From positions 1 to 11,778 of the forward strand of contig WGBJ01000068.1 of assembly GCA_015494385.1 (NCBI GenBank): 11,778 nucleotides of DNA, read 5' to 3'. Position numbers and translations under genes: made by a program. Each line of letters starts with the position of its first letter. Position 1 is the stretch's first letter. Shown one piece after another: positions 7,035 to 11,778 of this stretch. Origin of the DNA: Marinosulfonomonas sp. GTDB taxonomy: Bacteria > Pseudomonadota > Alphaproteobacteria > Rhodobacterales > Rhodobacteraceae. The notes beneath the pieces were generated by a model. That model had not been told where the DNA came from. It made no database searches and saw nothing but the letters and a program-made list of their open reading frames with translations.

Positions 7035-7567
7035 TGCAGCGGCGGACGTTTTTGACACTGGCCGCCGCAACCCTTGCAAGCCGGGGATTGGCGCAAGATG
7101 GCGCAATGCCGGCCGCGGCACTGGCCCATCCTGCAATTCCGGCCAAGGATGCCCGTGATCTGTCAATGAAAGACGCCGATGGCAATCCGGTTTCCATAAC
7201 CGATTATGCCGGTCGGCTGGTGGTGTTGAACCTTTGGGGGTCATGGTGCCCGCCCTGCCGTCGCGAGATGCCCTCGATTTCACGGCTTGTAGATAAGGTC
7301 GATCCGGCCAAGATCGCTGTGCTGCCCTTGGCGTTTGAAAACGGCAACGCAACACGGGTCAAGGTGTTCTACAAATCCACCGGCATTACCAATTTGCCCA
7401 TCCTGTTGGGCGACGGGCAAAACCTGCAATCCGTTCTGTCTCTATCCCGCCTGCCCACCACCGCCATTCTGGACCAGACCGGTATGCATATTGCCACCGT
7501 TGCAGGCGAAGCCATGTGGGATGATGACGACACCGTGGCGTGGTTGAACCGGCTGGCCGCCGCTTAA
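7034..7567 (+). CDS. TlpA-like periplasmic thioredoxin
   Basis: This 177-residue membrane-anchored or exported thiol-disulfide protein has the TlpA/ResA-type active site WCPPC (Trp71, Cys72, Cys75) and the cis-proline loop LPTT (Pro141). The start MQRRTFLTLAAATLA carries another RRxFL twin-arginine-like motif followed by a short hydrophobic segment, with AxA-like cleavage possible near residue 20. In Bradyrhizobium, TlpA is known to reduce the cysteines of Sco and of the CuA subunit before copper loading. The one-base overlap with the preceding Sco gene fits the same partnership here. Its TAA stop (7565-7567) overlaps the stop of the convergent nosY by three bases, so the two transcription units run into each other. 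Confidence 0.9.
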   Translation: MQRRTFLTLAAATLASRGLAQDGAMPAAALAHPAIPAKDARDLSMKDADGNPVSITDYAGRLVVLNLWGSWCPPCRREMPSISRLVDKVDPAKIAVLPLAFENGNATRVKVFYKSTGITNLPILLGDGQNLQSVLSLSRLPTTAILDQTGMHIATVAGEAMWDDDDTVAWLNRLAAA

Positions 7568-8406
7568 ACCAGATCGGTTTTCTTGAACCGCCAATACCCC
7601 AGCGCCGCAAACAGCAGGCCCAGAATTGTCGGGTAAACCATCGCCCAGACCACATATCCAACCACGCCGAACGCATCCAGAATGACATAGGACGCAGGCC
7701 CCAGCAGGATCAGTTGCGGATCAAACAGGATCATTGATGCTGTGCGGAAACTTTGCAGCGGGTTGGCCAGTGCGATGCCGACCACATATTCCGGCGGGAA
7801 TTGGGACCGGATCATGATCGACAACAACAACAGATCCAGCAGCGCCACCAGCAGCAGCCAGATCACCATCGACGCCCCCAGCGCCACTTCGGTTGAACGC
7901 GATATGGTGGACAGCAAAAACCCCAGCCCCAGAAAACAGGTCGAAAGGGCTGCCACCAGACCGGCATAGAGCATCACATGGTTCCACGGTATTTCGTGCC
8001 CTTTGACCGCGCCATAAGCAGCCGCAATCGCCAGTGCAATCAGAACCGGCGTCAGGATCAGCACCAGACGGGCAAAGAAACGCCCCCAGAACCACGCCGA
8101 AAGGCTAACCGGAAAGGCCAGCATATATTCCAGATTACCCGCCTCGCGATCCCCCACCATCGATCGGGCCGTCACCACAATGATAAACAGCGGCAGCACC
8201 GCCATGGCGATCTGGATATAGGTCACCAACAGGCGCGACAGGCCGGTAAAGCCCAACACGCGGCTTTCGGAAACGCCGGTCAGGATCAGCAACAGCATCA
8301 GCCCGATCAGCACCACGGAATAGAAATGGAACCAGCGCGAACGCAGGCTTTCGGTCAGTTCCAGCCGGAACATCAGGCCAAGGGAGGCACGGGGGGAAGA
8401 TGTCAT
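7564..8406 (-). CDS. nosY: NosY, ABC-2 type permease of NosDFY
   Basis: This 280-residue inner-membrane protein has about six hydrophobic helices and is the membrane subunit of the NosDFY complex needed to mature the CuZ site of nitrous oxide reductase. The cytoplasmic coupling segment GDREAGNLEYMLAFPVS (about 85-101) is the usual 'DRE-G-LE-LLA-PVS' signature of NosY-type ABC-2 permeases. Other supports are the position next to nosF and nosL and the length (typical about 275). I chose the ATG at 8404-8406 because it makes an ATGA overlap with the nosL stop and has GAGGA nine bases upstream. The ATG three codons earlier (8413-8415) abuts that same GAGGA with no spacing. Confidence 0.9.
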   Translation of the reverse strand: MTSSPRASLGLMFRLELTESLRSRWFHFYSVVLIGLMLLLILTGVSESRVLGFTGLSRLLVTYIQIAMAVLPLFIIVVTARSMVGDREAGNLEYMLAFPVSLSAWFWGRFFARLVLILTPVLIALAIAAAYGAVKGHEIPWNHVMLYAGLVAALSTCFLGLGFLLSTISRSTEVALGASMVIWLLLVALLDLLLLSIMIRSQFPPEYVVGIALANPLQSFRTASMILFDPQLILLGPASYVILDAFGVVGYVVWAMVYPTILGLLFAALGYWRFKKTDLV

Positions 8407-8879
8407 TTGGTCCATTCCTCGACGGGTAAACAGCGGCTGGAAAGGCCGCGCAGAATTACGGCGGCACGCATGATTTCGAAAGTCACGGTTCCGGGTTCAT
8501 TGGTGGGCACAGCGGCATATCCGTAATCCATCGGGCTGATGGTGTCGGGGTGGTAGAACGCCTTGCGCGCATCCAGCCAGTCCTTGCCGGTATTGCGGTC
8601 CATCACCCAGAATTCAAGTGTCGGGTCTGCTTTCCAGTCCTGCACCGAAAGCCAGTGGATCGCGTCGCCAATGTCATCGAATTTGAAGATATTCTTTTCG
8701 GGGTCGCGAATTTCTGACGCATAACGGGCGTCGGAAATGATCATGCCGCAGATTGTGCAGGTTTCCCTGCCCCAGCGGATTTCCACAGGGCCCTCATCCG
8801 GTTCTTTGCAGGCCACCAGCAAGGGGGCAGCCGCCAAAAGGCCCAGAACCGAACGGCGGTGAAGATGACAACGGCACAT
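8403..8879 (-). CDS. nosL: NosL, copper-binding outer-membrane or periplasmic lipoprotein
   Basis: This 158-residue lipoprotein is of the family shown to bind Cu(I) and supply copper for the CuZ cluster of nitrous oxide reductase. A lipobox LVAC gives lipidated Cys24 after a short hydrophobic segment. The hallmark CTICGM motif (Cys41, Cys44, Met46) provides copper ligands, and the rest of the NosL fold follows with the usual GDAIHWL (about 70-76) and MDYGYAAV (about 118-125) stretches. The N-terminus also has HRRSVLGLL, another twin-arginine-like motif, and an unusual CxC pair before it (Cys2, Cys4). It starts five bases after the nosF stop, and its ribosome-binding site AAGGGG lies within the last codons of nosF. 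It overlaps nosY by ATGA. nosL normally follows nosY, so the order here is less common. Confidence 0.93.
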   Translation of the reverse strand: MCRCHLHRRSVLGLLAAAPLLVACKEPDEGPVEIRWGRETCTICGMIISDARYASEIRDPEKNIFKFDDIGDAIHWLSVQDWKADPTLEFWVMDRNTGKDWLDARKAFYHPDTISPMDYGYAAVPTNEPGTVTFEIMRAAVILRGLSSRCLPVEEWTK

Positions 8880-8884
8880 ATCCC

Positions 8885-9754
8885 CTACCCCTTACCCGTG
8901 TCGCTGGTGTCCAGCGACAGGTGTTCAATCAAGCTGGCATAGCGCGACAACAGCCCAAGAAAGCGCAGCGTATCGGCGGCCGGAATTTTACCGGCATATT
9001 GGCGCCCCTCGTCGGTTTCGGTGAATCCCCAATCCAGCAGTGCCGCGCCAAAGGTCGGATGTGCGCTGGCCAGTCCGATACGGCACTGGCGAAACACGCC
9101 CGCCTTTAACCGGTCCACCACGGAATCATCCAGCACCACAGCCCCGCGATCCAGTTCGATCACGCGGTTCACAAGGGATGCCACTTCTTCCAGCCGGTGC
9201 GAGGCAATCAGCATCGAGCAATCCTTGCGTTCGGCCAAAAGATCAATGAACACAGCCCGGGCCGCTGGATCAAGGTTGGCGGCAGGCTCATCGAAAATCA
9301 ACAGGTCGGCATCGCGGGCCAGCGCCACTGTGACCAGGATTTTCTGTTTTTGCCCGCCCGACAGCCGGTAAAACGGCCGGTTGCGGATTTCGTCCAGATC
9401 AATGCCCATTTTGCCGGCAATTTCCTGCATCCCCGCCGCACTGGCCCCTGCCCCTTTTTCGGCAAAGCGCAGCAGATCGCCCACCGGCAAACGCAGCGGC
9501 GGTGGCAGTTGCGGCACAAAGGCAATCCGCGCCAGGGTGCCGACATCACGCCGCGCGGTGCGCGCGCCTTCGAACTGCACGTTCCCCTGATAGCGGTAAT
9601 GGCCCAGCAGACAGCGAAACAGCGTGGTTTTCCCCGCCCCGTTCGAGCCAATCAGCGCAATCCGGTCACCCGCATTGATCGAGAGCGTCAGCTCGTCCAG
9701 CACCGCGCGCTTTTCAAAGCGTTTGGTCAGGCCGTTGATATCAATCAAACCCAT
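8885..9754 (-). CDS. nosF: NosF, ABC transporter ATPase of NosDFY
   Basis: This 289-residue cytoplasmic ATPase powers the NosDFY complex that helps assemble the CuZ site of N2O reductase. All ABC signatures are in place: Walker A GSNGAGKTT (36-44), Q-loop Gln82 in VPQLPPPLRLPV, the signature LSGGQ (131-135), Walker B LLIFDEP (151-157) with Glu156, D-loop, and switch His186 in ASHR. The C-terminal 70 residues are a NosF-type extension. The ATG at 9752-9754 lies three bases after the nosH stop, with AAGGTG nine bases upstream inside nosH. The nos assignment comes from the fixed neighbourhood (nosD, nosL, nosY) as much as from the sequence, since ABC ATPases look alike. Confidence 0.93.
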   Translation of the reverse strand: MGLIDINGLTKRFEKRAVLDELTLSINAGDRIALIGSNGAGKTTLFRCLLGHYRYQGNVQFEGARTARRDVGTLARIAFVPQLPPPLRLPVGDLLRFAEKGAGASAAGMQEIAGKMGIDLDEIRNRPFYRLSGGQKQKILVTVALARDADLLIFDEPAANLDPAARAVFIDLLAERKDCSMLIASHRLEEVASLVNRVIELDRGAVVLDDSVVDRLKAGVFRQCRIGLASAHPTFGAALLDWGFTETDEGRQYAGKIPAADTLRFLGLLSRYASLIEHLSLDTSDTGKG

Positions 9755-9757
9755 GTT

Positions 9758-10741
9758 CTAGATCACCTTGTCCAATCCGCGGAAGGTATAGCTTAGCGCC
9801 CCTTGAGGGCAGGCATCAATGCACAAACCGCAGCGGGTGCAATCAGGGGCGATATATTCGGTGGTGTCCTGCGCATAGCCCATCTTGGTGATTTCCAGCA
9901 CATGCGGCACCAGACAAACGGCACGACATTCGCCCTCGTGCACACATTTGGACAGATCGTATTTGATCTGCACCGGTGCGGCGGTGCCGATCACCCCGTA
10001 GCTCAGGCCCATCGGGCAGATATAGCGACACCATGCGCGGCGGGTAAAGAATATCTCGAACCCCAGCAGGAAGATCACCCAGACCAGTGCCACGGTCGGC
10101 CCGTAGATCAGGGCGCGGCTGACAATGCCAATCGGATTGACGTATTCGTAAACCGTCAGACCGATCAGGAAGGTCAGGACCATGAACACGACCCATAGAA
10201 CCACGCGCAAACCGCGGTGGAACGGATGGTCCTTGACCCAGCCGCGATTGGCCAGAAAGACGTGGATCGACTCGGCCCATTCGGCCAGCAGGTGATAAGG
10301 GCAAGCCCAAGAGCAAAAGGCGCGTCCACCAAAGAACCACCACAGGATCGCCACCGTTACTGTGCCGATAATAAGGTTCAACATCAGATCCTTATAGGCC
10401 AGCGTCACCATCAGTGCCGAGGTCGGGTCCGCCATGTGGAACCCCAGGAAACGTGATGCTGTCATCGCCCCTTCGACCAGTTGCACATCCCACGAAAAGG
10501 ACACCACAAACATCAGGTTGATCAGGATGATCGAGGTCCAGCGGATATATTTCCATTTGTTCGACACCAGCGGGTATTCATGTTCCTTGGCGATAATTTC
10601 ACGCCGGATCGCGCTTTGCTCGGGCGTTTTCTGGAACTTTTTCATCTCCCGCGCGGCATCGGTTTCCTCGGCCTTGTCGGGGCGGCGCGGTTTGGCGCCG
10701 AACATCATGGCCAGTTTATGTGCATACCATTTCATGCTCAT
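9758..10741 (-). CDS. nosH: NosH, NapH-like membrane ferredoxin
   Basis: This 327-residue integral membrane iron-sulfur protein is of the NapH/MauN family, which in nitrate reductase systems oxidises quinol together with NapG. A charged cytoplasmic N-terminus of about 60 residues leads to four or more helices (about 66-84, 118-138, 178-198, 209-231). NapH motifs CSWACP (Cys143, Cys147) and CRYICP (Cys238, Cys242) end membrane segments. Two ferredoxin sites follow. The second is complete (Cys301, 304, 307, 311, then Pro). The first reads CVHEGECRAVC, where the expected second cysteine is Glu269 and the usual Pro after the last Cys is Leu. E. coli NapH, as I recall it, has all four cysteines there. 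The start ATG (10739-10741) overlaps the nosG stop (ATGA) and has GGGAG seven bases upstream. The gene is probably the quinol-oxidising membrane partner for N2O reduction. Confidence 0.88.
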   Translation of the reverse strand: MSMKWYAHKLAMMFGAKPRRPDKAEETDAAREMKKFQKTPEQSAIRREIIAKEHEYPLVSNKWKYIRWTSIILINLMFVVSFSWDVQLVEGAMTASRFLGFHMADPTSALMVTLAYKDLMLNLIIGTVTVAILWWFFGGRAFCSWACPYHLLAEWAESIHVFLANRGWVKDHPFHRGLRVVLWVVFMVLTFLIGLTVYEYVNPIGIVSRALIYGPTVALVWVIFLLGFEIFFTRRAWCRYICPMGLSYGVIGTAAPVQIKYDLSKCVHEGECRAVCLVPHVLEITKMGYAQDTTEYIAPDCTRCGLCIDACPQGALSYTFRGLDKVI

Positions 10742-11514
10742 GACGTTTCTCCCAGGCTCATTTCCGTATCAATGACAATCGCGGCAGGTTCGGTTGGACA
10801 CATCATTTCGCAGGTGCCGCAACCAACGCATTTGTCGGTGATGGTCGGAACGAATCGATGCTCGCCATCGCCTTCCGACATCGCCACCAGCGAAATCGCC
10901 CCCTCGATCGGACATTCGCGCACGCACAGGTCGCACAGTTCCAGATCATAGGGATGATCCGCCACCTTGATCGGTTCCCAGCGGTCGATTTCCTCGTAAC
11001 GCAGCATGCCTTCGAAATCCGGCCCCTGCACGACGCCCTTGAACCCCTCGCCCTTCATGGCAAGACAACGGTCGGGACGGGCCAGACGGGCAACGCCCAT
11101 TGTGACCTCTTCCTTCGTCGCGATCTCGTGCGACAAGGCACCGGTCGGACAAGCCAGAACACATTGCACCGCGTCACAGGAAAAATCGCAGGCCTGCGAA
11201 CGGGCGTCGATATAGGGCACGCCCAAGCCATAGCCTTCGTCGCTGTCGCCCAGTTTGATCGCCTGAACGGGGCAAACCTGCACGCATTGGCCGCATTTGA
11301 TACAGGCGGCCAGAAATTTATCCTCGACCAAAGCACCGGGCGGGCGCAGACGGTCAAACATGCGGTTCAGAACCGGATACCACCCCACAAGCGAGGCCGT
11401 GACCACCGCCGCACCCGCCCCCAGCGAGCGCATGATCATCCGGCGGCGTTCCAGTTGCAGCCGCGTCAGGCGTTTCTTTTTCGGCTTTTTGGCGGGGGCT
11501 GTTTCATCAGTCAT
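10738..11514 (-). CDS. nosG: NosG, NapG-like four-cluster ferredoxin
   Basis: This 258-residue iron-sulfur protein is homologous to NapG and would carry electrons from the NosH quinol site toward periplasmic carriers and NosZ. Residues 23-45 (ERRRMIMRSLGAG and onward) look like a twin-arginine signal or anchor, as in NapG. Four cluster sites are seen: Cys71/74/77/81 with Pro82; Cys109/113/118/122 with Pro123; Cys194/197/201 with Pro202, whose fourth ligand is probably Cys150; and Cys229/232/235/239 with Pro240. The 43 residues between Cys150 and Cys194 are much longer than the corresponding NapG interval as I remember it. The start ATG overlaps the nosD stop (ATGA). With no nosR in view, NosG and NosH suggest the clade II-type electron route. 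Confidence 0.9.
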   Translation of the reverse strand: MTDETAPAKKPKKKRLTRLQLERRRMIMRSLGAGAAVVTASLVGWYPVLNRMFDRLRPPGALVEDKFLAACIKCGQCVQVCPVQAIKLGDSDEGYGLGVPYIDARSQACDFSCDAVQCVLACPTGALSHEIATKEEVTMGVARLARPDRCLAMKGEGFKGVVQGPDFEGMLRYEEIDRWEPIKVADHPYDLELCDLCVRECPIEGAISLVAMSEGDGEHRFVPTITDKCVGCGTCEMMCPTEPAAIVIDTEMSLGETS

Positions 11515-11778
11515 TGCAGCATCTCCAGCGCTGATTTCGGGGCGTCCTGAACCTTTATACGCTCAGGCGGTTCCATTAATGGTGTATTTTCGCGCATCAA
11601 CAGGCGGGGTTCGGAAAACGGCGCAAGGCGTTCGACAAAATCCAGCGCCGCCAAGGCAAACCCGCCGCGAAAGAACGAGGCATGCGGCACCTCCATCCAC
11701 AGGCGGTCGGCGTAGTTGTAGATTTCGTAAGGCACATCGCCAACGCCATCCTTGTCTTTGTCGAAACCGGCATAGTCA
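11511..11778 (-). CDS. nosD: NosD, C-terminal fragment
   Basis: These are the last 88 codons of a gene that enters from the right edge. The translated end includes DYAGFDKDKDGVGD, an Asp-rich calcium-binding-like turn, then VPYEIYNYADRLWMEVPHASFFRGG and DFVERLAPFSEP. These are characteristic of the C-terminus of NosD, the periplasmic right-handed beta-helix protein that works with NosFY to build the CuZ site of N2O reductase. Its stop TGA (11511-11513) overlaps the nosG start. The start, signal peptide and helix repeats lie outside the window. Confidence 0.88.
   Translation of the reverse strand, partial: DYAGFDKDKDGVGDVPYEIYNYADRLWMEVPHASFFRGGFALAALDFVERLAPFSEPRLLMRENTPLMEPPERIKVQDAPKSALEMLQ

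Noticed and set aside
6507..7355. Minus-strand open frame opposite sco and tlpA
   Set aside because: It runs antisense across two well-supported genes and its translation shows no recognisable domain.
9914..9946. Frameshift as the explanation for the incomplete NosH cluster motif
   Set aside because: Reading continues in frame into VPHVL and a full second CxxCxxCxxxCP, and the remaining cysteines keep exact spacing, so a substitution is the simpler reading.
1..11778. CRISPR array, transposon ends, phage or toxin-antitoxin genes
   Set aside because: No regularly spaced repeats, no terminal inverted repeats with a transposase, and no small paired genes were seen; gaps between genes are short and mostly explained.

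Overview
The window reads as chromosomal DNA of an alphaproteobacterium, most likely a marine Rhodobacteraceae (Roseobacter-group) strain. This is judged from the moderate-to-high GC content, the codon use, and recognisable protein families; no rRNA or other taxonomic marker is present. Coding is dense, and I see no tRNA, rRNA, insertion sequence, CRISPR array or phage gene.

Layout, left to right. (1) Positions 1-2748, minus strand: a LacI-family regulator, then a carbohydrate ABC transporter operon made of a secreted solute-binding protein and the first 35 codons of a permease that runs off the left edge. Two 16-bp operator-like palindromes spaced exactly 30 bp apart lie upstream of the binding-protein gene, one of them between its probable -35 and -10. 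A third similar site precedes the regulator's own gene. (2) Positions 3049-5427, plus strand: a full-length phosphoenolpyruvate synthase (ppsA). Its stop codon abuts that of a convergent bile acid:sodium symporter-family transporter (5428-6285, minus). (3) Positions 6411-7567, plus strand: a two-gene operon of a Sco/SenC copper chaperone and a TlpA-like thioredoxin. It lies behind a promoter with a near-consensus FNR/DNR-type box placed as in class II activation. (4) Positions 7564-11778, minus strand: the distal part of a nitrous oxide reductase (nos) accessory operon in the order nosD(partial)-nosG-nosH-nosF-nosL-nosY. Four of its five junctions overlap or lie within 3 nt, and three are ATGA overlaps.

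The right-hand half works as one respiratory module. NosG and NosH (NapGH-like iron-sulfur proteins) would pass quinol electrons toward the periplasm. NosD, NosF and NosY form the NosDFY ABC complex, and NosL is the copper-binding lipoprotein serving the CuZ site. The convergent Sco and TlpA proteins are good candidates for assembling or reducing the CuA site of N2O reductase or of a haem-copper oxidase. nosZ itself would lie beyond the right edge. NapGH-type partners in place of a visible NosR resemble clade II ('atypical') nos clusters, which would be notable in this lineage, but nosZ must be seen to settle it.

I found no wholly new system. The strongest leads are a Cys-to-Glu change in one predicted 4Fe-4S site of NosH, the class II FNR-like promoter on sco-tlpA, the phased LacI-type operators, and the mixed character of the nos cluster.
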